Source: Xanthobacteraceae bacterium
Lineage (GTDB): Bacteria; Pseudomonadota; Alphaproteobacteria; Rhizobiales; Xanthobacteraceae
Reading direction: 5' to 3'
Length of the DNA stretch: 64,000 nucleotides
NCBI GenBank assembly: GCA_019752575.1
Contig: JAIELW010000003.1
Span: 54,944 to 118,943 of the forward strand
Shown here: positions 23,523 through 32,339 of the stretch, in pieces
Numbering within the stretch: the stretch's first letter is position 1
Layout: each line of letters opens with the position of its first letter
Translations under genes and position numbers: made by a program
The notes under the pieces: generated by a model
The model's input: only the letters and a program-made list of their open reading frames with translations
What the model was told of the DNA's origin: nothing
Database searches by the model: none

Positions 23523-24467
23523 CTAGCCGATCCCGAGCACGAACAGCCAGAACGACACGGTGAAGAGCGAGAGCGCGGTCGAGAGCGTGACCGCGCCCGC
23601 GATCGTCGCGACGCCGGTCTTGTAGCGCGCGGCAAGCAAGTACGAATTGATGCCGACCGGCATCGACGCGAAGATCACCGCGACGCCCGCCCATACCGGC
23701 GAGAGCACGAAGACGTATTTCGCAAGCAGCCAGACCGCGAGCGGCAAGAGCATCAGTTTCGCCGCAACCACGAACGCCGACAGCCTCAGGTCGCCGAGGA
23801 TGCCGTATTTGCGCAGCGCCATGCCCATCGCGAACAGCGCGCAGGGCACCGCGGACGCCGCGATCAAATCGACGAACTGCTTGAACGGCCCGTCGCCGAT
23901 CGAGACCCCCGAAAGCCGTCCCGCCGTACCGATGGCGAAGGCAATAAGGAGCGGATTGAGCGCGAGATTGCGCAAGAGTTTCAAGAGCGCCCCGCGGGTG
24001 ACGCCCGTCTCCGAACTTTCGATCATCACCATCGCCGCGGTCATCATCAGCGGCAGGTGGACCGCGATCAAAAGAAACAGTGGCACCGCGCCCGCTTCGC
24101 CGTAAGCGGTCAGCACCAGCGGAATGCCGATCAGCACGACGTTCGATTGCGACGAAGAAAATCCGGCGATCACCGCTTCGCGGCCCGGCCTCGCGTAAAG
24201 CTTCCATGTGAGGAGCTGTGCCAGCGACCACACGATCGCGACACCGATGAAATACGAGAGCCAGTAGCCCCAGGGCGAACCTTCCGGCAGGCCCGCGCCC
24301 AGAAGCGTACGCACGATCATCAACGGGATCGCAATCAGGAACACGTAGTCGTTGAGCCCCTCGCCCGCCCGCTCCGACAAGAGTTTCGACCACGCGGCGA
24401 AATAGCCGAGCCCGATCACGCCGAAGACCGGCAGGACGATTTCCGCGATGCGGGCGATCTGGGACAA
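23523..24467 (-). CDS. AEC family transporter
   Basis: Auxin-efflux-carrier-family inner-membrane protein of 314 aa with about ten hydrophobic helices in two five-helix halves. Family features include LPVFGVIGLGYFAAW at the N-terminus, the crossover motif SSSQSNVVLIGIPL near residue 105 and NPLLIAFAIG near 170. Bacterial members move dicarboxylates, malonate or similar organic anions; the substrate here is not deducible. It starts four bases after the stop of the PD-(D/E)XK-like gene on the same strand, so the two may share a transcript. Confidence 0.85.
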   Translation of the reverse strand: MSQIARIAEIVLPVFGVIGLGYFAAWSKLLSERAGEGLNDYVFLIAIPLMIVRTLLGAGLPEGSPWGYWLSYFIGVAIVWSLAQLLTWKLYARPGREAVIAGFSSSQSNVVLIGIPLVLTAYGEAGAVPLFLLIAVHLPLMMTAAMVMIESSETGVTRGALLKLLRNLALNPLLIAFAIGTAGRLSGVSIGDGPFKQFVDLIAASAVPCALFAMGMALRKYGILGDLRLSAFVVAAKLMLLPLAVWLLAKYVFVLSPVWAGVAVIFASMPVGINSYLLAARYKTGVATIAGAVTLSTALSLFTVSFWLFVLGIG

Positions 24468-24471
24468 AAAG

Positions 24472-25137
24472 CTAACGCAGACGTTCGACGGATGGGAAGA
24501 TATGAATAATGTGATCGCTCAGCAGATGGCGCGTCGGCAGCCCCATCAAATCATCGCAAAGTTGTATTGCGACCTTCCATTCCTCTTCAGTCATACAGCC
24601 TTTTCGTTCCTCATCGCCGACAAAACAGCAAAGAACTAATTTCGCGTCGATCCCGTGCTGTCGCAAAAAACGAAGGTGCGCGAGCCGGTTTGCGTGCTGA
24701 TAGAAAGGACCGTTCCAAAGAATTTTTGGCTTTGCGTGTAAAGCTACAGCGGTTTCCGCCAACGTTCGTTCTATTAAGACGACGGATTCCGGGCTTTTCG
24801 CCTGACTGGGACCAGACATCATCTCCGGGACGTGCGCCTTTGCTTCAACGAGCAGCACGCTTTTCTCTGTCAGCGCCAGAGCATCCCAATTTGGACCTTT
24901 GGAGGGCCAGTAGCTCCGCAATGCGTCCGTTAAATGCGCACAGTTTATTTTCTCAAGAAATGCCCCATCAACGTACTCAGCATAATCGTCACCAACGACG
25001 GGCGAGACCCAGCGTATTTCTCCAACGGTGGGGGACTGAGCGGCGATCTGTTCATACAAGAATTCAGAATGGTTATTTACGGCCTTCTGAATCCATTTCA
25101 GACTCCCGCTAACTCCTTTTTGCTTAATTACCCGCAT
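24472..25137 (-). CDS. Orphan PD-(D/E)XK nuclease-like protein
   Basis: Hypothetical protein of 221 aa. The pattern GPNWDALALTEKSVLLVEAK at about residues 80-99 matches the PD-(D/E)XK nuclease core: an Asp, then a strand carrying Glu-x-Lys. The remainder (LRFLRQHGIDAKLVLCCFV, then an Asp/Glu-rich end) fits an alpha/beta fold. The gene is visibly more A+T rich than its neighbours and uses rarer codons, suggesting acquisition. It lies 12 bases after ecm and just before the AEC transporter. It could act in DNA repair, restriction or defence, but no partner gene is present. Confidence 0.65.
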   Translation of the reverse strand: MRVIKQKGVSGSLKWIQKAVNNHSEFLYEQIAAQSPTVGEIRWVSPVVGDDYAEYVDGAFLEKINCAHLTDALRSYWPSKGPNWDALALTEKSVLLVEAKAHVPEMMSGPSQAKSPESVVLIERTLAETAVALHAKPKILWNGPFYQHANRLAHLRFLRQHGIDAKLVLCCFVGDEERKGCMTEEEWKVAIQLCDDLMGLPTRHLLSDHIIHIFPSVERLR

Positions 25138-25149
25138 TGACCTTTCGAC

Positions 25150-27153
25150 TTACGCCGCCTTGCTCGCGCGCGCATCAACCACGCGCACGATGTCCGAAAG
25201 AATCCGGTTCAGCTCGTAGTCCTTCGGCGTGAACACGGCGGCGACGCCGCATTGCTTCAGGACATTCTCGTCTTCCGGCGGAATGATACCGCCGACGATC
25301 ACCGGAATTTCCATGCCTTCGGAACGCATGCGCGCCATCACATCGCGCACCAGCGGCACATGGGAGCCGGAAAGGATCGAGAGGCCCACAACGTGCACGC
25401 CTTCTTCGAGCGCGGCGTTCACGATCTCTGCTGGCGTCAAGCGGATGCCTTCATAGACCACCTCCATGCCGGCATCGCGCGCCCGCACCGCGATCTGCTC
25501 GGCGCCATTCGAATGGCCGTCGAGGCCCGGCTTGCCGACGAGGAATTTCAGGCGCCGCCCGAGCTTCTTGGAAACCCTCTCGACCTGCCCGCGCACTTCA
25601 TCGAGCCCTTCGGCACTTGCCCGCGCGGAACGGCCAACGCCGGTCGGCGCGCGGTACTCGCCGAACACTTCGCGCAACGTCATCCCCCACTCGCCGGTTG
25701 TGATCCACGCTTTCGCTGCATCGACCGAGGCCGGCATGATGTTCTGGCCCTCGGACGCCGCGCGGCGCAGGGCTTCGAGCGCGGATGCGGCCTTCTTCTG
25801 GTCGCGCGCATTGCGCCACGCCTTCAGGCGCTCGACCTGTTCCTTCTCGACATGCTCCGGCACGGTGAGGATCGCGCCTTCCCCGGTCGTCAGCGGCGAC
25901 GGCTCCGTCTCGGTGAAGCGGTTGACGCCGACCACGGTCTGCTCGCCGCGCTCGATCGCTTCCAGGCGCTTGGTGTTCGATTCCACGAGCTTCTGCTTCA
26001 TGTAACTCGATTCGACCGCCGCGACCGCGCCGCCCATTTCCTCGATGCGCACGAGCTCTTCGCGCGCCTCGCGCTTGAGTTCTTCGACCTTGCGCTCGAT
26101 TTCCTTCGAGCCGTCGAAGATGTCGCCGAAGTCCAATAGATCGGTCTCGAACGCCACGATCTGCTGCATGCGGATCGACCACTGCTGGTCCCATGGGCGC
26201 GGCAGACCGAGCGCCTCGTTCCAGGCGGGCAACTGCACCGCGCGGGCGCGGGCATTTTTCGAAAGCGTCACCGCGAGCATCTCCAAGAGAATGCGATAGA
26301 CGTTATTTTCCGGCTGCTGCTCGGTGAGCCCGAGCGAGTTCACCTGCACGCCATAGCGGAAACGGCGATGCTTCTCGTTCGTGACGCCATAGCGCTCGCG
26401 CGTGATCTCTTCCCAGAGTTCGGTGAACGCGCGCATCTTGCAAAGCTCGGTAACGAAGCGCAGGCCCGCATTCACGAAGAAGGAAATGCGGCCTACGACT
26501 TCCTCGAAGTCCTTGCCTTTCACTTCGCCGGAGGCCTTCACGCCGTCGAGCACGGCAATCGCGGTCGCGAGCGCGTAAGCAAGCTCTTGTGTCGGCGTCG
26601 CGCCCGCTTCCTGCAAATGATAGGAGCAGACGTTCATCGGATTCCATTTCGGCACTTCGCGCGTCGTAAAGAGGATCGTATCCTTGATCAGCCGCATCGA
26701 AGGCGCGGGCGGAAACACGTAAGTGCCGCGCGAGAGATATTCCTTGATGATGTCGTTCTGCGTGGTGCCGGAAAGCGCGGTCTTCGGCGCGCCCTGTTCT
26801 TCGGCAAGCGCGACATAGAGCGACAAGAGCCACGCCGCGGTCGCGTTGATCGTCATCGAGGTATTCATCGAGCCGAGCGGGATGCCGTCGAACAGCGTCC
26901 GCATGTCGCCGAGATGACTGATCGGCACGCCGACCTTGCCGACCTCGCCTTTCGCCAGGAGATGATCGGAGTCGTAGCCGGTCTGCGTCGGCAGATCGAA
27001 GGCGACCGAAAGGCCGGTCTGCCCCTTGGCGAGGTTCGAACGGTAAAGCTTGTTCGATTCAGCCGCGGTCGAGTGGCCCGCATAGGTGCGGATCAGCCAC
27101 GGCGCCTCTTTGGGCTTCGCGGAACTCGAACTCGTGCTCTTTTTTTCAGCCAT
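25150..27153 (-). CDS. ecm: Ethylmalonyl-CoA mutase (adenosylcobalamin-dependent)
   Basis: Converts (2R)-ethylmalonyl-CoA to (2S)-methylsuccinyl-CoA in the ethylmalonyl-CoA pathway of acetyl-CoA assimilation. The 667-aa protein has the catalytic mutase barrel (TYAGHSTAAESN, then GLSVAFDLPTQTGYDSD near residues 45-62) and a C-terminal B12 domain with DGHSNG (the DxHxxG base-off motif), SILSGSH and VIVGGIIP. The shorter MeaA/Ecm layout, with both domains on one chain, separates it from heterodimeric methylmalonyl-CoA mutase. The start is the ATG at 27153; an upstream extension to 27288 is non-homologous. ccr and mcd for adjacent pathway steps are a few kb away. Confidence 0.92.
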   Translation of the reverse strand: MAEKKSTSSSSAKPKEAPWLIRTYAGHSTAAESNKLYRSNLAKGQTGLSVAFDLPTQTGYDSDHLLAKGEVGKVGVPISHLGDMRTLFDGIPLGSMNTSMTINATAAWLLSLYVALAEEQGAPKTALSGTTQNDIIKEYLSRGTYVFPPAPSMRLIKDTILFTTREVPKWNPMNVCSYHLQEAGATPTQELAYALATAIAVLDGVKASGEVKGKDFEEVVGRISFFVNAGLRFVTELCKMRAFTELWEEITRERYGVTNEKHRRFRYGVQVNSLGLTEQQPENNVYRILLEMLAVTLSKNARARAVQLPAWNEALGLPRPWDQQWSIRMQQIVAFETDLLDFGDIFDGSKEIERKVEELKREAREELVRIEEMGGAVAAVESSYMKQKLVESNTKRLEAIERGEQTVVGVNRFTETEPSPLTTGEGAILTVPEHVEKEQVERLKAWRNARDQKKAASALEALRRAASEGQNIMPASVDAAKAWITTGEWGMTLREVFGEYRAPTGVGRSARASAEGLDEVRGQVERVSKKLGRRLKFLVGKPGLDGHSNGAEQIAVRARDAGMEVVYEGIRLTPAEIVNAALEEGVHVVGLSILSGSHVPLVRDVMARMRSEGMEIPVIVGGIIPPEDENVLKQCGVAAVFTPKDYELNRILSDIVRVVDARASKAA

Positions 27154-27389
27154 ATTGTCAGCCCTTGGGCCGGCCCCGGCCGCTCCCATAAGTAAAACGC
27201 GGGCGCGGCTTCCTTCCTGCAATGCAACATAACTCCTAGCACGGCTCCCGCTCACGCAAAATCGACCGGCGGTGAGGCACCGGCGCACTAGACCGTAACA
27301 GTGCGGCGCGGCAATCTATTTGAGAAAAAAACGCGGGCCCATGCCCCGGCCAGAACCGGCGGCGGCCCACACCGGAGCGGGAGAGTACG

Positions 27390-27764
27390 ATGTGGATTAA
27401 AGGGGCACTTCTTGCCGTAGGCCTTTCGCTGGCGTTCATCGCGCCGGCGACCACGGCACAGGCGCAGCAGGTCACGTTCGCAATAACGAACGACTCTGGG
27501 CGCGACATTCAGATCGAGTTCTATTCGGAAGATCGCAATCACGCCTGGCCGGGTGGAAATCAGGCCTACAATCTTGCCCGCGCGCGGGACGACAGCTGGA
27601 CGCTGAACTGCCGCCGCGGCGAAAAGATTTGCTATGGCGGCTGGGTCAAGGGCGACTCGCGCACCTATTGGGGCGTCGGCCTGAACCGGAAATACAGTTG
27701 CTCGGCCTGCTGCGTGACCTGCGACGGCGGCACGCTGCGGCGGACACTGACGCCTCCACAATAA
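27390..27764 (+). CDS. Small secreted cysteine-rich protein, paralogue 1
   Basis: Secreted protein of 124 aa of unknown function. Residues 1-25 are a signal peptide ending TAQAQQ. The mature ~98 residues contain six cysteines in a fixed pattern: one in TLNC, one in EKICYGGW, and a cluster SCSACCVTC. The segment DIQIEFYSEDRNHAWPGGNQ is nearly identical to the next gene's. It is followed by an intrinsic terminator and then the paralogue, so both are separately transcribed. The disulfide-rich form suggests an envelope or extracellular protein; I do not recognise the family. Confidence 0.8.
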   Translation: MWIKGALLAVGLSLAFIAPATTAQAQQVTFAITNDSGRDIQIEFYSEDRNHAWPGGNQAYNLARARDDSWTLNCRRGEKICYGGWVKGDSRTYWGVGLNRKYSCSACCVTCDGGTLRRTLTPPQ

Positions 27765-27787
27765 GCGACCGGTTCTATCCGCTAACG

Positions 27788-27819
27788 AAAAAAGCCGGCG
27801 CGATCTCGCCGGCTTTTTT
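27788..27819 (+). terminator. Intrinsic terminator after paralogue 1
   Basis: AAAAAAGCCGGCG (27788-27800) and CGCCGGCTTTTTT (27807-27819) form a perfect stem over a 6-nt loop, ending in a T-run. It lies 24 bases after the stop and would work on both strands. Confidence 0.92.
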
Positions 27820-27934
27820 ATGCGCCGAAGATGCAAATTTAATCACGCGTGATGCGTTCTCGCACTAGACCTCGCCTTCCCGAGGAATAATCTCCGCACG
27901 CCGAGAGAGTGCGGCATTCAAGTGGAGAGTGGCG

Positions 27935-28303
27935 ATGGGGCTGAAACGACTTGTGATTGCGCTAGGGGTAGCGCTGCTCATACCGATTGCGACGATCGCA
28001 TCGGCCGAAGACATTACCTTCAAGCTCAATAACGATTCCGATTACGACATCCAGATCGAGTTCTACTCGCAGGACCGCAGCCATGCGTGGCCGGGCGGAG
28101 ATCAGGCCTATAATCTGGCTTCCGGGGATTCCAATTCCTACAAGCTCGCCTGCCGCTCGGGCGAAAAGATTTGTTACGGCGCGTGGGTAAAGGGCAAAGC
28201 GAGCACCTATTGGGGTGTCGGATTGAATAACAAACAGTCCTGCGATGCCTGCTGCCTGGCTTGCGGCGACGGCGATCTTTCGAGAACGCTCACCAATCCG
28301 TAA
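27935..28303 (+). CDS. Small secreted cysteine-rich protein, paralogue 2
   Basis: Tandem paralogue of the gene at 27390, 122 aa. The ATG at 27935 has GGAG seven bases upstream; an in-frame GTG at 27929 is too close to it. A signal peptide ends ATIASAE. The mature part shares DIQIEFYSQDRSHAWPGG, EKICYGAWVKG, TYWGVGLN and the cluster SCDACCLAC with paralogue 1, with all six cysteines conserved, while the signal peptides have diverged. This indicates an old duplication under selection on the mature domain. It has its own terminator. Function unknown. Confidence 0.82.
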   Translation: MGLKRLVIALGVALLIPIATIASAEDITFKLNNDSDYDIQIEFYSQDRSHAWPGGDQAYNLASGDSNSYKLACRSGEKICYGAWVKGKASTYWGVGLNNKQSCDACCLACGDGDLSRTLTNP

Positions 28304-28306
28304 AAC

Positions 28307-28338
28307 AAAAAAGCCGGCGAAAATTCTCGCCGGCTTTT
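28307..28338 (+). terminator. Intrinsic terminator after paralogue 2
   Basis: AAAAGCCGGCGA and TCGCCGGCTTTT pair over a short AT-rich loop, followed by CTTTTTT. The stem is almost the same sequence as that of the terminator at 27788, so it was probably duplicated together with the gene. Confidence 0.9.
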
Positions 28339-28358
28339 CTTTTTTCCGGCTGTTGCTG

Positions 28359-28613
28359 TTAGGCGCGCTTCACCAGACCGATGATGAACAGCAAGATCAG
28401 CGCGCCGATGGTCGCCGCGATGATCGCGCCGACGATGCCGCCGCCGAGCGAAACCCCGAGATAAGGGAAGAGCCAGCTCGCAATCGCGGCGCCGACGATG
28501 CCGACGATGATGTTGCCGATCAATCCGAAGCCGAAGCCCTTCATGATTACGCCCGCGAGCCAGCCCGCGACCGCGCCCACGATCAGAAGAATGATAAGTC
28601 CTTGTGCCGTCAT
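28359..28613 (-). CDS. GlsB/YeaQ/YmgE family stress-response membrane protein
   Basis: Small inner-membrane protein of 84 aa with three hydrophobic, glycine-rich helices: IILLIVGAVAGWLAGVIMKG, then GLIGNIIVGIVGAAIASWLF, then GGGIVGAIIAATIGALILLF. The pattern defines the transglycosylase-associated (GlsB/YeaQ/YmgE) family, whose members are induced by osmotic, acid or stationary-phase stress. No enzymatic function is established for it. It is convergent with the second Cys-rich gene. Confidence 0.9.
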   Translation of the reverse strand: MTAQGLIILLIVGAVAGWLAGVIMKGFGFGLIGNIIVGIVGAAIASWLFPYLGVSLGGGIVGAIIAATIGALILLFIIGLVKRA

Positions 28614-28775
28614 AGCCCCCGTCCTCCTTGATTAGCGGTTGCCCGCATTGATTTTTTCGCAGGCGGCGATGACGCTCCCGCGAATCTCGCCATTAGACGA
28701 AAGGATGATAGGCCGACTTTCACCCTCAGCGCGAGGGGTCCGGCCAGCAGTGGAAAACCCGGCTTGTGCAGCGCG

Positions 28776-29966
28776 TTAACGTACCGCCAGAGGACGTAAC
28801 AAGCGGCGCAAGACGAGCGCAGCAAGAAGCAGCGACGCGAGCAATCCGACCGGCAATTTCACGAAGGGAAAGATCGCGACGAGCAGCATCACCGCTGCAA
28901 TCCCGGCGATCTCGTAGCGCAGGAAGCCGCGTGCGGTTCCGAGCGCGAGCAGAAACGCAATCGGAATCGTGATCGTCACCATGTCGTAGAGATAAATATA
29001 GGGTGTCGCCAGCAGCACGCCGATCCCGAGCACGGCGGCTTTCAACTCATACGCATGTGCGCGGCTTTTCCAGACGAACCAGATCGCAACCGCTATCGCC
29101 CCAGATAGCGCGATCTGCGCGCTCCATGCGACCCGCTCGGCAGCGCCCAGCGTTCGCAGAAGCGCGAACAGGCTCTGCATCTTTTCGATTTCTGCGCGGC
29201 CTTCGGACAGAAACGCCTGCGACGTCACCGGCAACCAGCGCAAAAAAGCGAGCCACGGCTCGAAGCCGTAAGCCATTACAGACGCCACTGCGAGCGCACA
29301 CGCAGTCACGCCGGCTGCAACGAATACGCGCCAGTGCCCCGCAGCGATCAGCGCCACCGGAAACAGAATTCCGAAATGCGGCTTGTAGGTGAGCAGCCCG
29401 AGACAGATGCCCGCGAGTACCGGCCGCTTTTCGAGAAAAGCGAGCGCGAAGCCGATCAGCGCGGCGGTGAGAAATCCGTTCTGGCCGACGAGCACGTTTG
29501 CGACGAGCGCCGGCGCGCAGAGCGCGAACAGATAGCCCATATTGCTCGCACTCGCCGCGCGAACCGCACCGAGGAAAGGCAAAAACGAAACCGCCGACCA
29601 ACCCGCATGCGCGGTGGCGTAAGGGAGTGAGGCAAGCGCCGCCGCGACGAAGAGATAGAACGGCGGATAATGCCAGCCGTAATAGCCCTTGAAGTCGTAG
29701 CCGAGGACCGCGATCTCCATCTGCTTGTGCGCAGTCCAGTCATAGGCGCTGACCGGCGCACCATGGAGCGCAAATTTTCCGGCGGCATAGACGTTCAGAA
29801 AATCGGTCGAGATCAGCCGTCCGCCCGCGTCCCAGAGCCAGCTTCCGGTGAAAAGAGCGGTCGCGAGCCACACGAGATTTGCCACAACAAATGCAAACAG
29901 AAACAGCTCGAACCACTTGGGCAGGAGCGGCGTTCTCGCGGGTGACGTAGCGACGGCTTGGGGCAT
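28776..29966 (-). CDS. GT87-type (DUF2029) polyprenyl-linked glycosyltransferase
   Basis: Polytopic membrane protein of 396 aa with about ten helices. Features of the GT-C fold DUF2029/GT87 family are the acidic first loop after helix 1 (STDFLNVYAAGKFALHG, ~residues 53-69), YYGWHYPPFYLF near 95 and AGICLGLLTYKPHFG near 190. Such enzymes transfer mannose or other sugars from polyprenyl phosphate carriers outside the membrane. The acceptor is unknown. It lies alone and is divergent from ccr. Confidence 0.82.
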   Translation of the reverse strand: MPQAVATSPARTPLLPKWFELFLFAFVVANLVWLATALFTGSWLWDAGGRLISTDFLNVYAAGKFALHGAPVSAYDWTAHKQMEIAVLGYDFKGYYGWHYPPFYLFVAAALASLPYATAHAGWSAVSFLPFLGAVRAASASNMGYLFALCAPALVANVLVGQNGFLTAALIGFALAFLEKRPVLAGICLGLLTYKPHFGILFPVALIAAGHWRVFVAAGVTACALAVASVMAYGFEPWLAFLRWLPVTSQAFLSEGRAEIEKMQSLFALLRTLGAAERVAWSAQIALSGAIAVAIWFVWKSRAHAYELKAAVLGIGVLLATPYIYLYDMVTITIPIAFLLALGTARGFLRYEIAGIAAVMLLVAIFPFVKLPVGLLASLLLAALVLRRLLRPLAVR

Positions 29967-30099
29967 CGCGGCAAGCTACCCGTGCCGGCTTGCGGAAGGC
30001 TTAAGTCTGTTGCTCCGCCAATAGGCACATTGCGCTGCAACATCCTTTGGGTCATTCTCCGCCGTCACCCAACCGAGACATTTTCTTTTCGGAGCAGTC

Positions 30100-31377
30100 A
30101 TGTCCGCGGTCACAAAATTGCAGACGGGCCCCAAGGACCTCTACGAGATCGGCGAGATTCCGCCGCTGGGTCACGTTCCGTCGAAAATGTATGCGTGGGC
30201 CATTCGCCGCGAGCGCCACGGCCCGCCGGAAGAAAGCTTCCAGATCGAGGTCGTGCCGACCTGGCCGGTGGGCGACGAGGACGTGCTCGTGCTCGTGATG
30301 GCGGCGGGCGTGAACTACAACGGCGTCTGGGCGGGCTTGGGCCAACCCATCTCTCCGTTCGACGTGCACAAGCAGCCGTTCCATGTCGCGGGCTCGGATG
30401 CCTCCGGCATCGTCTGGGCGGTCGGGGCCAAGGTGAAGCGCTGGAAGGTCGGCGACGAAGTCATCGTTCACTGCAATCAGGACGATGGCGACGACGAAGA
30501 ATGCAACGGCGGCGATCCGATGTTCTCGCCCTCGCAGCGCATCTGGGGTTATGAGACGCCGGACGGATCCTTCGCGCAGTTCTGCCGCGTGCAGTCGCGC
30601 CAGTTGATGCCGCGTCCGCAGCATCTCACCTGGGAAGAGTCGGCCTGCTATACGCTGACGTTAGCTACCGCCTACCGCATGCTGTTCGGCCACGCGCCGC
30701 ACACGATCAAGCCGGGCGATTATGTTCTCGTCTGGGGCGCATCCGGCGGTCTCGGCGTGTTCGGCGTGCAGCTTGCCGCCGCCTCCGGCGCGCACGCGAT
30801 CGGAATCATCTCGGACGACGATAAGAAAGATTATGTGCTGGGTCTCGGCGCCAAGGGCGTGATCAATCGCAAGAATTTCAAGTGCTGGGGTCAGATGCCC
30901 ACAGTGAACACGCCCGAGTACAACGAGTGGGTGAAAGAAGCCCGCAAGTTCGGCAAGGCGATCTGGGACATCACCGGCAAGAAGGACGTCGATATCGTTT
31001 TCGAGCATCCCGGCGAAGCGACTTTCCCGGTTTCCTGCCTCGTCGTGAAACGCGGCGGCATGGTCGTGTTCTGCGCGGGCACGTCCGGCTTCAATCTCAC
31101 CTTCGACGCGCGCTATGTCTGGATGCGCCAGAAGCGCGTGCAGGGCTCGCACTTCGCGCACCTGAAGCAGGCGGCCGCCGCGAACCAGTTCGTGCTCGAC
31201 CGCCGCGTCGATCCCTGCATGAGCGAAGTGCTGCCGTGGAAGCAAATCCCGGTGGCGCATACGAAAATGTGGAAGAACCAGCACAAGCCCGGCAACATGG
31301 CGGTGCTCGTGAACGCTCAGCGCCCCGGCATGCGCAGCTTCGACGACGTGATCGAAGCTTCCGGAACAAAAGTATAA
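30100..31377 (+). CDS. ccr: Crotonyl-CoA carboxylase/reductase
   Basis: Key enzyme of the ethylmalonyl-CoA pathway: NADPH-dependent reductive carboxylation of crotonyl-CoA to (2S)-ethylmalonyl-CoA. The 425-aa medium-chain dehydrogenase has the family insert (CNQDDGDDEECNGGDP near residues 126-141), the nucleotide motif WGASGGLGVFGVQLA near 207, and FEHPGEATFPVS near 304. The start ATG 30100 has GGAG upstream. It is divergent from the GT87-like gene. With ecm (25150) and mcd (34520) it gives three consecutive reactions of the pathway within about 11 kb. Confidence 0.95.
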   Translation: MSAVTKLQTGPKDLYEIGEIPPLGHVPSKMYAWAIRRERHGPPEESFQIEVVPTWPVGDEDVLVLVMAAGVNYNGVWAGLGQPISPFDVHKQPFHVAGSDASGIVWAVGAKVKRWKVGDEVIVHCNQDDGDDEECNGGDPMFSPSQRIWGYETPDGSFAQFCRVQSRQLMPRPQHLTWEESACYTLTLATAYRMLFGHAPHTIKPGDYVLVWGASGGLGVFGVQLAAASGAHAIGIISDDDKKDYVLGLGAKGVINRKNFKCWGQMPTVNTPEYNEWVKEARKFGKAIWDITGKKDVDIVFEHPGEATFPVSCLVVKRGGMVVFCAGTSGFNLTFDARYVWMRQKRVQGSHFAHLKQAAAANQFVLDRRVDPCMSEVLPWKQIPVAHTKMWKNQHKPGNMAVLVNAQRPGMRSFDDVIEASGTKV

Positions 31378-31389
31378 GCGCACCAAGGT

Positions 31390-32265
31390 TTAAGCGCGCT
31401 TCCTGCGCCTCGTCTTCCTCGGCGTTTTCTGGATTGCGGGCGCATAGCGCTCGTCCTTGATGGCTGCGTTCAGTTCGCCGCCATAGAGGAAGATCGAGGC
31501 TGTCGTGTAGAGAAACACCAGCGCGACCATCACCGACGCCAGCCCCGCATAGGTCGTGACGTAATTGTAGGAGAAGCGGCCGAGGTAGTAGCCGAAGGCC
31601 GCGCCCGCGATCAGCCACAGCACCAGGGTAACGATAATTCCGGGCGCTACCTCGCTCAACGTTCGCTTGCCCGCGGGCAACCACATATGAACGACGATCA
31701 GCGCGACGACGAGAACCGCCGAAGCGGTGGAATAGCGAACGAACGCCGCGACGCCACGGAACGGCTCGAGTGCCGGAAGGAACTTCACCGTCGTCTGCCA
31801 CATCAGCGGCCAGAGCACGACGAGGAAGGAAAGTGCGAGCAGCCCCGCCGCGCCGATCAGCACGTAACCGATCGATTCCAGCCGCAGCCACCAGAAATAG
31901 CGCTGCTCGCCGACGTCATAGGCGCGGTTCAGGCCGATGCGCAGGCTCTCGATGCCGCTTGAAGAAAAGTAGATCGCGAGCGCGATACCGAAGGTCAGCG
32001 CGTCGGTGCGCACGTTGGTCAGCACGTCGTGTATTTCGCTCGCGATCGGTCCCGCGACTTCCTTGGGCCAGGTGTCGAGCAATATCTGCGCAGTGTTATC
32101 GGCAAGTTCCTTGGAGCCGAAAAACGCCGCGAGCGAGGTCACGAAGATCATGAAGGGAAACAGCGCCATCAGGCCGGAGAGCGCGATGTGGCTGGCGATC
32201 GCCCAGCCGTCGTCTTCGCTGAAGCGCCAGTAGGCGTCGATGGCGATGCGTATGGGTTTCGGCAC
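31390..32265 (-). CDS. YihY/BrkB family inner-membrane protein
   Basis: Integral membrane protein of 291 aa with six predicted helices in the YihY/BrkB (formerly 'ribonuclease BN') pattern: DDGWAIASHIALSGLMALFPF at residues ~14-34 (shown as two halves of the helix), GIESLRIGLNRAYDV near 107, and YVTTYAGLASVMVALVFLYTT near 245. A basic KTPRKTRRRKRA tail faces the cytoplasm. The function of the family is unclear; it is not an RNase. It is convergent with ccr, with stops 13 bp apart. Confidence 0.88.
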   Translation of the reverse strand: MPKPIRIAIDAYWRFSEDDGWAIASHIALSGLMALFPFMIFVTSLAAFFGSKELADNTAQILLDTWPKEVAGPIASEIHDVLTNVRTDALTFGIALAIYFSSSGIESLRIGLNRAYDVGEQRYFWWLRLESIGYVLIGAAGLLALSFLVVLWPLMWQTTVKFLPALEPFRGVAAFVRYSTASAVLVVALIVVHMWLPAGKRTLSEVAPGIIVTLVLWLIAGAAFGYYLGRFSYNYVTTYAGLASVMVALVFLYTTASIFLYGGELNAAIKDERYAPAIQKTPRKTRRRKRA

Positions 32266-32339
32266 GCGGGTCTCCGTTCGGACAACCCATCAGATCGCGA
32301 TTTGGAGACGCAAAAGCAAGCTGCTTCGTGGAAGCGCCG

